From positions 1 through 60,718 of the forward strand of contig NZ_JAGGJW010000025.1 in NCBI RefSeq assembly GCF_017873175.1: a stretch of 60,718 nucleotides of DNA, read 5' to 3'. Positions 9,701-17,441 of the stretch are shown piece after piece. The first letter of the stretch is position 1; every line of letters begins with the position of its first letter. A program made the translations under genes and the position numbers. A model generated the notes under the pieces. The model worked only from the letters and a program-made list of their open reading frames with translations, was not told the DNA's origin and made no database searches. This DNA is from Neorhizobium petrolearium (GTDB lineage: Bacteria; Pseudomonadota; Alphaproteobacteria; Rhizobiales; Rhizobiaceae).

Positions 9701-10719
9701 AGCTTAATCTCGTCGCCGGTCACGACGACGGTGCCGCCGGAACCTGTGATGCCGGTTGCCTCGACCGTGCCGTTGATCGTGATGCTGCCGCCGGAAATGC
9801 GGATGTCGCCGCCGCTGTCCGGTCGCGCCTGGGGAACCGGAACGCGCGTCGGCAGACTGGCGGTCGCCGTTTGCGGGCGGGTTGCCCTGAGCTTGCCGGT
9901 CACCTGGACCTTGCCGCCTTCCCCCGCCGTCAGGAAGATGCGCCCACCTTCGCTCGTCACGCCGGTCGCCTTGACGACACCGCCGGTATTGCCGGCCAGC
10001 GCATAGACATTGCCGCCATTGGCGCGCAATTCCGAATTGGCGGCGGCAATTGCGCCGGAATTCGTCGCTTGCGTATCCGATCCACCGACCACGACCGCGA
10101 AAAGGCCGTTCTCGTCGGCCTTATCCTTCGCCAGGATCTCGTAACCGGCCACCAGACCTACCGTGCCGTTCTCAGCACTGATGCTCCCCTTGTTTTCCAC
10201 TGCACGCGCGATCAGCGCGACGTCGCCCGCTTTCGAGCTGATCGTGCCAAGATTAACGACAGAGGCCGTCGAGCGGCCGGCAAAAGTCATCCGGCCTCGG
10301 TCCAGGAAATCTTCGTCGGCGACATCGTGAGTGGAGGCAAAGAAACTGCCGCCAGTCGAGATCATGCCACTTTCTCCGACAACGATACCGGCTCCATTGA
10401 CGAGATAAAGTGACCCGGTTGCGGTCAGCGACCCGTCGATGCGTGAGCCGAGGTTGCCTGTGACCCTATTGAGCGTCGCACCCGAGCCGTTATCGAAATG
10501 CACCGCCGCACCGGATCCGATCGAGAAGCTATTCCATTCGATAATGCCGGTCGCGCTTGTCTGATTGATGAGCAAGCCCGAGGATGTACCCTCTACAGAG
10601 CCGGATCCTCGAATGAAGCTACCGCCGGATGGAGTGACGTCCTGGGAGAACGCAACGGAAGGAAACGCCACTGTTGCCAAGAGCAGGGCCACATGGCGCT
10701 GCCATCTAGATTTATGCAT
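3736..10719 (-). CDS. Two-partner secretion exoprotein TpsA: filamentous-haemagglutinin-type adhesin with GLUG and MBG/YDG repeats
   Basis: A 2327-aa secreted beta-helical protein. It has a signal peptide (residues 1-25, VAFPSVAFSQ). The N-terminal TPS secretion domain follows, with the framework GGSFIRGSG, IIEWNSFSIGSGAAVHF, RVTGN and LVNGAGIVVG that TpsB recognises. Two blocks of GLUG motifs (GGLVGYNSAGSISNAFATG and relatives) lie at about residues 700-1135 and 1585-1775. The C-terminal region, about 1865-2245, carries YDG/MBG bacterial-Ig-like modules (KTYDG, RVYGEANPPFTYTI). A short proline-rich tail precedes the stop, which overlaps the tpsB start. The expected role is adhesion or biofilm formation, inferred from family. 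The start ATG 10719 has a GGGGGA ribosome site. No toxin-like C-terminal domain is visible, so a contact-dependent inhibition role is unlikely. Confidence 0.92.
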   Translation of the reverse strand: MHKSRWQRHVALLLATVAFPSVAFSQDVTPSGGSFIRGSGSVEGTSSGLLINQTSATGIIEWNSFSIGSGAAVHFDNGSGATLNRVTGNLGSRIDGSLTATGSLYLVNGAGIVVGESGMISTGGSFFASTHDVADEDFLDRGRMTFAGRSTASVVNLGTISSKAGDVALIARAVENKGSISAENGTVGLVAGYEILAKDKADENGLFAVVVGGSDTQATNSGAIAAANSELRANGGNVYALAGNTGGVVKATGVTSEGGRIFLTAGEGGKVQVTGKLRATRPQTATASLPTRVPVPQARPDSGGDIRISGGSITINGTVEATGITGSGGTVVVTGDEIKLGSATAVDASGVTGGTVLIGGDYQGGNNAATKYLAETIATADTVAIAKGATIRADGTQGAGGNVVVWSDNKTTFAGTIGATGAGSASGGDAEVSGKAVLVYDGTADLRSESGAFGNLLLDPYDLTISSAASSGMSGFDASANDSVLNVTTLTNALALANVTVTTGSSGSQAGNITVATPITWSANTILTLSAAGSILINKDITATGASAGLVLAYGTGYSLNNGARVTLSGSAASLSIGGNAYTLIHDVAGLQAMVDGTNYALGNDIDASATASWNAGAGFNPIASFANTLTGLGHTVDRLTINRPGQSITGLIGILSGTVRDLTLSNVSVSGNVRVGAVVGNVSLGSLINVHATGSVTGAAGEVGGLAGWLDQGSISGSSSAATVIGGGEAGGLVGRLRTGSISDSYATGSVTATGAYAGGVAGSVNQGGALTNVYASGRVTGSSNTGGLIGGELLAGTVTVTNGYWDVNSTGQGTSFAGTGISNASAYTQATYAGFDFANTWVMIAGQTRPMLRNEYSTVVTTPAALQLMSLDLSASYTLGADIDLTGAFTAVGGYYSGLWNASGFIPIGNNSSLFTGSFDGQGHTISGLTINRAGTNYIGLFGYTNGATISNVTLSGGSITGNDDVGALIGYMVGGSVSGASASATISGMSTGEANSGGLIGAVDGGAVSGSSASGNVTGAGYQVGGLVGYLFNGGTITQSYATGNVTGTNTSAGNGYIGGLVGANGYSLDGGTISQSYATGTVTGSSGPIGGFVGHNEGTITDSYATGRVIGLGSASNIGGFVGVNFVNGTITNAYSTGYVTGGTQFGGFAGYNNNSASAITNAYWNTQTSGQSVGIYGGPGSATARTTAQLQGSLPAGFSSSIWGTGTNLYPYFKWQYSTTPVAVSGTAYSDAGTTALAGANVTAVSGGSAMGSAITGANGYYYIMLAPGSSLASTGVLAYLDNGSTKGSAFSDIAGANGAQNVAIYGTAAHLITGQTALTATQANYLATFGSYADTDLGFLSPSSFASLTTSGGYGVYLNASGNYSLDADLGSAGLLSIDSGGTFGVSGTVELSAGGDLDIADAISWSDASSLTLTSIGDDITLSGTVTAANGTLVISAAGTATTSSAIDVGLFSLTAGTWRQVAGTLASFHATDFRLGTGTTFLRATGGDGSAAAPYQIVDVYGLQGIASTSLLSDDFVLAADIDASGTSGWNSGAGFASIGDAATAFTGSLDGDGHTISGLVVNRPTTDAGLFGVIGSGGAVSDLAVTGSVRGLNAGLIAGASAGTISNVTTSGNVSNTGAITAGALGGIAGANSGTITNVASSATVSSTDDSAAGGVAGTNSGAISASYATGSVTVGNDGRAGGLVGYNSAGSISNAFATGAVTAGAGATGTAGGLVGVNAAAIVNTYATGNISGGSTAGGLVGVNSGTVANSYATGTLPSAAAPYGGLIGNNAGTVTASFWSIATSGTSLGVAIGSASGVTGLTTAQLTSLSTFAANGWDIDDVGGTGATWRIYDGYTAPLLRGFMTGLTVTGGNSSKTYDGSASSSSVGTVVYNPSGYDTSLVFGTASYTASSANAGTYSGAALTLSGLYSSQFGYDMTFTPGTLVIGRAALTVTANNANKTYDGVAYLGGNGVTYSGFVGGDTAASLGGTLAYGGTSQAATNVGSYSITASGLTSGNYAITYLPGTLTVSPAALTVTANAQTMAYGNSVPVLTYSITAGSLFGGDTLTGALTTAASSTSNVGTYGIAQGTLAASSNYDLTFVGGDLTIARRSITVTADDLSRVYGEANPPFTYTIGGMGLVGSDTFSGELATLATSTSNVGTYGIAQGTLAASSNYDLTFVGGDLTIGRRSITVTADDLSRVYGEANPPFTYTIGGMGLVGTDTLSGALATLAASSSDVGIYGITQGTLSADGNYSLSFFEGTLTITAASAPPMPPLPPRPAFEPSQPLGLGGQPSSGINDPSMCPAGMVMGGACVSLPHPANLPIGPFLTVGALR
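4004..4477 (-). repeat. 237-bp tandem direct repeat (two near-identical units, degenerate third) inside tpsA
   Basis: Units begin at 4004 and 4241, and a third, diverged unit begins at 4478. All start with GTGCCnTGCG. The first two units agree at roughly nine of ten positions by eye, with long identical blocks around 4105-4175 and 4342-4412. Each encodes one 79-aa MBG module (RRSITVTADDLSRVYGEANP). The in-frame period (79 codons) means recombination between units would change adhesin length without breaking the frame. Confidence 0.9.
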
Positions 10720-10952
10720 TCGATCCCCCGGAGCGGAGCGCCGCGCCCGCTCAAATCAAAAATCACGTCAAAATGGATATGAGTCTTCCTGACAAGATAA
10801 AGAATCTACCACCCGAGGCAACGCCGACTTCCAAGCTGAGTGAATAATTTCTAGAGCGAATGCAGTGCTTTGACGGTGGCTGTCGACCAGCGCTTGTCCT
10901 TATTTCCCACATTCGATCGTTTTTCCGTTCTGTCTTCGAGTGGATATCTTGC
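10720..10952 (-). other. Gap between autotransporter gene and tpsA
   Basis: These 233 bases separate the autotransporter stop from the tpsA start. No clear hairpin terminator is present, so read-through is possible. A purine-rich ribosome site (GGGGGAT) sits just before the tpsA ATG. No promoter could be assigned with confidence. Confidence 0.4.
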
Positions 10953-13900
10953 TCAGAATTTAACGCCGAGTTTGGCAGCAAAACCATGGTCTCGAGCGCC
11001 ATCTGCGATTTGTCCCTGATAGGCGATGGTGAGGTTGGCGCCGGGTGCGACGTCGACATCGATACCAGCCTCCACCACGGCTGCGTCCCTTGCGATCGGA
11101 TTGCCTGCTACGGTGAAGGCATCGGAACCGGCGAAGGCATGGGTGACGGTCGGCGTGGTCTCGCCAAAGGCACGCCGCCAGCCCAGCATGCCTGTGATGC
11201 CGATCTGCATTCGTCCGATCGCAACCTTGTTTTCGGCACGAAGCCCGAGCGTGGTAAAGGTCGTATCGGTTGTCTGGCTGGAGGAGGTGAGGGCGGCCGC
11301 ACCGCCGGTTTCCCGGTAGCCATCTGAGCCGACGCGAACATGGGCAAGATTGACGAATGGCTCCAAGCGGGCGACCGTCGTTTCCATGCCATAGGCGAAT
11401 TCCCCGAAGGCCTGGAAGGTTTCGGCGTCGTAGTTGGCCCCAAGGCTGTCGGCAAATCCGGTAAAGCCAACAGAGCGGTCGGTCGCGATGTCGTTCCAAG
11501 TATAGGCGAGGCCGGAGCGGAAGGCGAAATCGCCCCACCGCGAGCCGGCATAAAACCCGACATGATAGTTATCGCTCGAGGAAGACGAGGCGCGATCATT
11601 CGTGCTGGAGGACGACTGGCTGTAGCCGGCCAGAAATCCGACCCGCCACGCATCGGTCAACATGGCGTCAGCTCCGCCGACGAAGCCGCCGACGGAGCGA
11701 TCGAGATGAGCGGCATTGCCGTTCTCGTCGGTCGATCCCCATGAGCCGAAACCGCTTCCCCAGACGGCGATGCCGGCATCGGCGGAGGCAGGGACGGGGG
11801 CAAGTCCATCGGCGCCATAGGCAATGACTGGATCCGTGGAGGCAGCCACTCCCTGAAAGGCCGCCCGCAGGCGGTCGTTGGCGGCGCTGCGGATATGGCG
11901 CGAATCCTCAATCAAGCCTGTCGTGACCGAGGCGTGGATCTCACCCGAGATCTGGTCGAAGGCTGCGCGTGCGGTCGTCTCATCGAGTTGGACGATCGCG
12001 TCGTAAAGATCATTGCCGAAGGTGAGGCTGTCTGCCCCTTGCGCTGCAGCGATCTGGTTGCGTGTAATGGCAGCCTGTGCAAAATCGATATCGCTCCGGC
12101 TCAGCATCAGCGTCACATTATTTGTGCTATAGCCGAGCTTCGGATCGAGGAAGGCAAACGCGGACGTGACCGCATCAAATGCGCCGCTTACCCCTTCGTC
12201 GGCGGTGATGATCGTGTAGGTGGCGGTCGGATCATAAGCACCTGTCATGCCGATATGGACGACGGTGCCGCCGTTGAGCGTGGCCGATCCGGTCACTTTG
12301 ATCAAGTCGGTGTCCTTGCCGCCGGGGGCAACTTCCACCTCGTAACGAGAGCCGACATCAAGGACCAGATCGCCATCCACCGTCAGCGTTCCGATCGAGT
12401 TACCAGGCGCCAGGGTGGAACCGGGCGCAAGTGTCACCGTCGAGCCGTCGCCCGAGCCGATCGTACCTGAGCCTTGAAGGCGCCCGCCGTTTCCGATCAA
12501 TGCCGAGCCGCCGAGTGCCTCGTTGACGATCAGGGTCGTGTCAGACACTTCGCTGAAGCCTGTAAAGGCTGCGTTGTCACCGGTGAGCGCGATTCGGCCC
12601 CCGCCAAGGAAGCTAACGGTTCCCGATCCCGAAATCGCTCCGTCATAGGTGCCGTCATAGATCTGGTCGAAGGTGAAGCCGGTACCCTGCGCCAGATCGA
12701 GGTCGCTTGCGAAGCGGTCTGTCGTCGAAACCATACCACCTTCCTCGATATCCCAGTCGAGCAGGGACACCCCAGTCAGTGTGAGCGTGCCAGCTCCACG
12801 CTTGATCATCGCGCCCCGGTCACCGCGGAGATCGGCGATGTCGCCGGCAAAGGCGGCATCGGCGTCCTGCTCGAATACCACGGTGCCGGCATTGCCGATC
12901 GAACCGCGGATTGCATCTGCACTACCGATCAGGGTTCCAGCGCGCACCAGCGTATTGCCCTCATAAAAGTTATTTCCCGCCAACTTCAATGTGCCGGTAC
13001 CAGACTTCTCAATCCCTCCCGCCCCCGATATTGCGCCGGACAAGGCAAGCTCGCGATCGCCGAAAACGTCGAAACGGCCGATGTCGTCGAGGGTGATCGT
13101 ACGATTGGAGTTAAAGCCTGTCGTGGTCGCCAGCGTTCCTCCATCAAAGATCAATCCACCCGACGCGGCGCCCAGATTGGCATCCGATGACAGCCATAAG
13201 GTCCCGGAGGCAATCCGGGTGCCGCCCGTGTAGGTGTTCTTGCCGCTGAGGACCAGGGACCCGGCGCCGGTCTTTACCAGGCGCGACACTCCGCCAAGGG
13301 ACGCGGATATTCCTGCGGCCATTCCACTGTCCGTTGCACCACCGTCGCCAACCCTGATGATGCTTTCGCCATTTATGCCCAAAAGCGTGACCGTATCGCC
13401 TGCGATGCCATATCCGTCGCTTGCAAACTGCATTCCCGTGACGCCGACTGCTCCTGCTGAATTGTCGACAGTCACCGCTCCGGAAGGTCCCTGAAAGATC
13501 GCGAAGGTCGGATTGGGTTTGAACGATCCGTTGAACGCACCATCGCCGGAGGTCCAGTTGCGCCCTTCGGCCGACCAGACGCCGGAACCGCCATCTACCG
13601 CACCGTTATCGTGCAATGCAGCATTGGCACCATCCCAGAAGCCAAGCTCTGCCCCCGCGGTCGAGATCAGGTTGACCTGACCGCTAACCGCCGTCTGGAT
13701 CCTCAGATCGTCAGCCACGATCCCTGCCGGTGTCGGGCCGATCCCAAGGCCATGGTCGGTCAAGCTTCCAGCATAGTCGAAAAGCCGGTAGACACCGGCC
13801 CCGAACCCGCCCTGATCGGCGACCGTAAGCGTGCCGTCGAGCGTCAAGTTGCCGCCAATGTCGAACAATGCCGAGGTTAGAGCGCCACCGAGGGCGACGT

Positions 13901-16331
13901 CAATGATCGAACCGTCATCCAAATCGAGATCGCCGCCGATCGACAGCGTCGTACCCTGTGCACCCAAAAGAATGCCGCCGTTAGAGAGCGAAAGATCACC
14001 GTCAATCGTGCCGGTTCCTGTAACCGTTCCCATGTCAGATGCTGTCACATCGCCGCCGAAACTGCCGTTCACCAGCAGTTGCCCGCCACGAACCGAGGCT
14101 GAACCCCCGAACCGATCGGCGACCGTCAAACGGCCCCCCGTGATTTCTGTCACTCCCGTAAAATGGGACCCATTGCCACCCAAGATGGTGTCGCCGCTCT
14201 CATGCAGGATCGTTCCGTGTCCAACAATATCCGCAGCGAACTTTACCGACGAACCATCGGCGAGGCCGCTATGATTGAATACCAGCGTGCCGGTTCCTGC
14301 TCCGAAGGCAAGTGATGCAACGTCTAGCGTGCCAGCCGCGGCCGCGGCATTGCCCGCTGCTGCACCAATGTTCAAGGTGCCGGTCGAGCCTGCCTGAGCG
14401 CCAAGTGTGATTGCGCCCCCTGCGGAGACCTTGCCGTCCTGCTCAATCGTCAGCGCTCCATAGCCCAGATCGCCGATGGCGAGATCCGTGCGGTTGATCC
14501 ACGTCGAGCCAGCACCCGTCACCGTAGCAGACCCGTTGCTTCCACTGTTCCAGCCCAAAATCCCGAGCGCGCTGGAAACCGTGCCACCTTGCGCTATCGT
14601 CAGTTTGCCGGTGCCGACCAGTCCCACGAAAATGCGTTCGCCGGTCCAGGTAGTTTCCTTTCCCTGAACCACGACCTCGCCCGCGCCACCGGAGTGACGA
14701 GCGATAAAAGCGTCTTTGTTGATGACCGCGCCACCATTTGCGATCGTCAGGCTGCCTGTGCCCGAACCTCCGATAGTGAGGTCAGCGCTATTGGTCCAGG
14801 TCGAGCCAATGCCGGTAACCGTGGCTGTTCCCGTCGCCCCGGTTTCTTTCCCGATAAAGCCGAGGGCGTTTAAAACTTGCCCTCCGTCCTCGACAGATAA
14901 AGTGCCCGCACCGTTATTGCCAATCGTGACATCGGCAGCATCGTTCCAGGATGAGCCGATGCCACTGATTGTGATTGCGCCACTTGAACCAGCGAAGTCG
15001 CCGATAAACCCGCCGTAGCTGGAGATCCTCCCGCCATTCGTTACGGCAAGTTCGCCGTTGCCGAATACACCGACACTAAGATTGAGTGCACTCGACCATG
15101 AAGAACCGGCCCCTGAAACGACAGCAGTGCCGACCGCTCCTACCCCGTAGCCGACAAAACTGCCCCAGCCGGTAACGACCGAACCGCCGTCTTCAACGGA
15201 GAGCCGACCTGTACCGGAATTGCCAATATTGAGGTCGCCCAGATTGTCCCATTTGGAATGCGCTCCAATCACGATGACGGTGCCATCGGTTCCAGTGCCT
15301 GTGCCGCTGCCGATCACCGCGTAGCCATTGGCGACTGAGCCGCCATTTGCGATCAAAAGCCAGCCGCTGCCACCGGCATCGCCGACAAAAAGACTGTGGG
15401 CGGCGGTCCATTGCGAACCGGTGCCGGTGACGGTGACGCGGCCTTCCGCTCCGGACCCGGTGCCGACATAACCGAAGCCGCTGCGAACTTGGCCTGCGGC
15501 CTCAACAGATAGCGTGCCGGCGCCGCCATCGCCGACAGCGAGATCATCGACCATGGTCCAGGTGGAGCCTGTGCCAGTGACGGTCGCTATGCCACTGGAG
15601 CCGGATTTGGCGCCGATATATCCGTATTTGTTGTTGACGGTGCCGCCGGCCTTGATATCCAGCGTGCCATATCCGAAATGGCCGACATAAAGGTCTTGAC
15701 TGTTCGACCAGGTTGATCCGGCTCCAACCACTGTCACCCTGCCTATAGAGTGCGGGCTGAAGCCGACATAACCAATCGTGTTGTCGACAACACCGCCGTC
15801 CTCGATCGACAACGTACCATTTCCAGACTGGCCGATGGTCAGCGACCCGGTATTGTGCCAGGTCGAGCCGTTGCCGGTCACGATCGTGGTACCAGTGGAG
15901 CCCGAATTGGCGCCGATATAACCGTATGTGGTGTTGACCGTACCGCCGCCTTCGATGTTCAAGGTGCCGGAGCCGAAATAACCGATGGAAACATACCCGT
16001 TATTCGTCCAGGTCGATCCGTGACCGATGACGGTTGCCATGCCACTGGACCCTGCCTGATTGCCGACAGAGGCCGAGGTGTTGTTGACAACGCCGCCACC
16101 TTCCAGAACCAAGGAGCCGACGCCGACGTCACCGACATGCAGCTCGCCACCGACGTTCCAAACGGGTGACGTCGCGGGAGAGGGATTGACCTCTCCGGAC
16201 ATCGTCACGCTCTGAGCCGATGCGGGAGCGTTGGCCACCAACCCGGCAAGACAATTCACGAGCGCCGTGGAAGCCAGAAGCGTCCAGGTGCGCCCAGACA
16301 CGGTCCTTCTTCTCGAAGCTTGCTTGATCAT
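10953..16331 (-). CDS. Type Va autotransporter with about 11 tandem passenger repeats
   Basis: A 1792-aa outer-membrane autotransporter. The start is ATG 16331, which overlaps the upstream stop codon (TGATG); a TTG one codon earlier is less likely. The long signal sequence ends near ANAPASAQS. Residues about 67-620 hold around eleven 45-50-aa repeats, each with a GxGSTW core followed by IGxxGxGTLSIEDGG. Passenger beta-strand repeats follow, including the classic LVKTGAGSLVLSGKNTYTGGT segment near residue 1020. The last 280 residues, from about 1514 (VWGSGFGSWG), form the autotransporter beta-barrel and end in the usual terminal Phe (KLGVKF). The likely role is a surface adhesin. No protease catalytic triad or obvious enzymatic domain is visible. 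Confidence 0.92.
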   Translation of the reverse strand: MIKQASRRRTVSGRTWTLLASTALVNCLAGLVANAPASAQSVTMSGEVNPSPATSPVWNVGGELHVGDVGVGSLVLEGGGVVNNTSASVGNQAGSSGMATVIGHGSTWTNNGYVSIGYFGSGTLNIEGGGTVNTTYGYIGANSGSTGTTIVTGNGSTWHNTGSLTIGQSGNGTLSIEDGGVVDNTIGYVGFSPHSIGRVTVVGAGSTWSNSQDLYVGHFGYGTLDIKAGGTVNNKYGYIGAKSGSSGIATVTGTGSTWTMVDDLAVGDGGAGTLSVEAAGQVRSGFGYVGTGSGAEGRVTVTGTGSQWTAAHSLFVGDAGGSGWLLIANGGSVANGYAVIGSGTGTGTDGTVIVIGAHSKWDNLGDLNIGNSGTGRLSVEDGGSVVTGWGSFVGYGVGAVGTAVVSGAGSSWSSALNLSVGVFGNGELAVTNGGRISSYGGFIGDFAGSSGAITISGIGSSWNDAADVTIGNNGAGTLSVEDGGQVLNALGFIGKETGATGTATVTGIGSTWTNSADLTIGGSGTGSLTIANGGAVINKDAFIARHSGGAGEVVVQGKETTWTGERIFVGLVGTGKLTIAQGGTVSSALGILGWNSGSNGSATVTGAGSTWINRTDLAIGDLGYGALTIEQDGKVSAGGAITLGAQAGSTGTLNIGAAAGNAAAAAGTLDVASLAFGAGTGTLVFNHSGLADGSSVKFAADIVGHGTILHESGDTILGGNGSHFTGVTEITGGRLTVADRFGGSASVRGGQLLVNGSFGGDVTASDMGTVTGTGTIDGDLSLSNGGILLGAQGTTLSIGGDLDLDDGSIIDVALGGALTSALFDIGGNLTLDGTLTVADQGGFGAGVYRLFDYAGSLTDHGLGIGPTPAGIVADDLRIQTAVSGQVNLISTAGAELGFWDGANAALHDNGAVDGGSGVWSAEGRNWTSGDGAFNGSFKPNPTFAIFQGPSGAVTVDNSAGAVGVTGMQFASDGYGIAGDTVTLLGINGESIIRVGDGGATDSGMAAGISASLGGVSRLVKTGAGSLVLSGKNTYTGGTRIASGTLWLSSDANLGAASGGLIFDGGTLATTTGFNSNRTITLDDIGRFDVFGDRELALSGAISGAGGIEKSGTGTLKLAGNNFYEGNTLVRAGTLIGSADAIRGSIGNAGTVVFEQDADAAFAGDIADLRGDRGAMIKRGAGTLTLTGVSLLDWDIEEGGMVSTTDRFASDLDLAQGTGFTFDQIYDGTYDGAISGSGTVSFLGGGRIALTGDNAAFTGFSEVSDTTLIVNEALGGSALIGNGGRLQGSGTIGSGDGSTVTLAPGSTLAPGNSIGTLTVDGDLVLDVGSRYEVEVAPGGKDTDLIKVTGSATLNGGTVVHIGMTGAYDPTATYTIITADEGVSGAFDAVTSAFAFLDPKLGYSTNNVTLMLSRSDIDFAQAAITRNQIAAAQGADSLTFGNDLYDAIVQLDETTARAAFDQISGEIHASVTTGLIEDSRHIRSAANDRLRAAFQGVAASTDPVIAYGADGLAPVPASADAGIAVWGSGFGSWGSTDENGNAAHLDRSVGGFVGGADAMLTDAWRVGFLAGYSQSSSSTNDRASSSSSDNYHVGFYAGSRWGDFAFRSGLAYTWNDIATDRSVGFTGFADSLGANYDAETFQAFGEFAYGMETTVARLEPFVNLAHVRVGSDGYRETGGAAALTSSSQTTDTTFTTLGLRAENKVAIGRMQIGITGMLGWRRAFGETTPTVTHAFAGSDAFTVAGNPIARDAAVVEAGIDVDVAPGANLTIAYQGQIADGARDHGFAAKLGVKF
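14490..16150 (-). repeat. About eleven tandem ~150-bp coding repeats in the autotransporter passenger
   Basis: Translated repeats each contain a GSTW, GSSW, GSQW, HSKW or ETTW core, spaced roughly 45-50 residues apart. The core is followed by an IGxxGxGxLxIExGGxV segment. The units differ at many positions, so the array is old rather than recently expanded. Confidence 0.85.
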
Positions 16332-16960
16332 CAAAACTTGATGCCAAGGCCGACCTTTATCGCATGCTGGTCAACATCGACGCTGACCCCTTGCAGTTCC
16401 TTTTTTCCAAAGTCGTTGTAACGATATTCGATGCGGCCGAAGATGTTGCCGGTGAAGGCGTAATCCAGACCCGCACCGACCGTGTAGCCGTTGAAGGTTT
16501 CTTCGTCCTTGCCCAATCCCGGCACGTCGACGTAACCTTGGGTGGCGGCCCATCCCGCTGTGGCGTAAATGAGAGCGCGATCGAACGCATATCCCACGCG
16601 GCCACGCACCGAACCTGCCCAATCGGTGCCGAAATCCGCCCCGAAAATCTCTTGTTCGTTCCAGTTGTATTCGACGTCGCCCTCGATGCCGACCACAAGA
16701 TTATTGTCGAACTGGTGATTGTAGCCTGCAAAGGCTCCAAACAGACCGCCATTGGCGTCTTCGGAGCTGGAAATGCCGAGGCCGGAGAATTTCCCATTGG
16801 CCCAGCCGCCGCCGCCCTGGATACCAAGATAGGCGCCCGACCAGGTGTAAGCCGGCGCCTCAAAAGCGACGGAGGGTGCGGGATGTTCGGCAACGACATC
16901 AGCAGCCTGTACCGTTGACGCACCGAGCGCAAGGAAAGTGGAAAGAACAAATATTCTCAT
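16331..16960 (-). CDS. Outer-membrane beta-barrel protein, Omp25/RopB-like
   Basis: A 209-aa porin-like surface protein. The start is ATG 16960, which has GGAG 9 bases upstream and opens into a clean signal peptide (MRIFVLSTFLALGASTVQA). The open frame runs further upstream but without signal-like sequence. The mature protein shows the family pattern: YTWSGAYLGIQGGGGW, then FGAFAGYNHQFDNNLVVGIEGDVEY, RGRVGYAFDRALIYATAGWA, GYTVGAGLDYAFTGN and a terminal Phe (VGLGIKF). This matches the eight-stranded Omp25/Omp31/RopB barrels of Rhizobiales. The stop codon overlaps the autotransporter start (TGATG), so the two are probably translationally coupled. Confidence 0.9.
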   Translation of the reverse strand: MRIFVLSTFLALGASTVQAADVVAEHPAPSVAFEAPAYTWSGAYLGIQGGGGWANGKFSGLGISSSEDANGGLFGAFAGYNHQFDNNLVVGIEGDVEYNWNEQEIFGADFGTDWAGSVRGRVGYAFDRALIYATAGWAATQGYVDVPGLGKDEETFNGYTVGAGLDYAFTGNIFGRIEYRYNDFGKKELQGVSVDVDQHAIKVGLGIKF

Positions 16961-17441
16961 GGGTGTCGTACTCCGATTGCCGGGAAGCTGGTTGGCTGGA
17001 AGAGGTTGTGGATCTGATCGTCGCCTGATGCCGGACGACGAATTTGCGGGACGACGGCTACGCGTCATCGTGGGGCGGGCAACAAGCCATGCGCAGGTTG
17101 TGCGATTATCGGCTAAGGCCACCGGGAGGATTGAGCCCGACAGGTCTGTTTGGAAAGACGCGACCTGGCGTCCGGTCAACGAAAGGCGCTCTGGCAATGC
17201 CTCGGGTAAGTCTTTCGGCCACATTTCGATTTTCCCCCGGCCCGCCAATCATTGAAAACCATCGCGCTGGCACGCCGTCGTTCTGCGTGGGGGCAGGCGA
17301 GGACGCGCCGAGTACTAGGCGGAGCGAGGCTAAAAAATCAAAATTCTGAAACGAATATAAGAAGCTGAAAGCGCAGTGGGGTAAATCTATCCCAGCGCGC
17401 AAACGAGAGCCGATAACATACTCAAAGCGCGCAAGGCGGCG
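16961..17441. promoter_or_regulatory. Upstream region of the surface-protein cluster; no gene seen
   Basis: This 481-bp gap should contain the promoter for the omp-autotransporter transcript and the end of the AraC gene. An AT-rich tract (17331-17365) stands out from the GC-rich surroundings. I could not assign -35 and -10 boxes with confidence. Open frames here lack recognisable protein features. Confidence 0.4.
17371..17400 (-). terminator. Candidate terminator after the AraC gene
   Basis: An imperfect inverted repeat: GCGC ends enclose TGGGGTA and TATCCCA arms around an AATC loop. It starts about 40 bases past the minus-strand AraC stop. On the minus strand a short T-rich stretch (TTTCAGCTTCTT) follows. 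The stem has a mismatch and the U-tract is weak, so this is tentative. Confidence 0.4.

Noticed and set aside
3736..10719. TpsA as a CdiA-type contact-dependent inhibition toxin
   Set aside because: There is no VENN or similar motif, no toxin domain at the C-terminus, and no small immunity gene downstream. The protein ends in MBG modules and tpsB follows directly.
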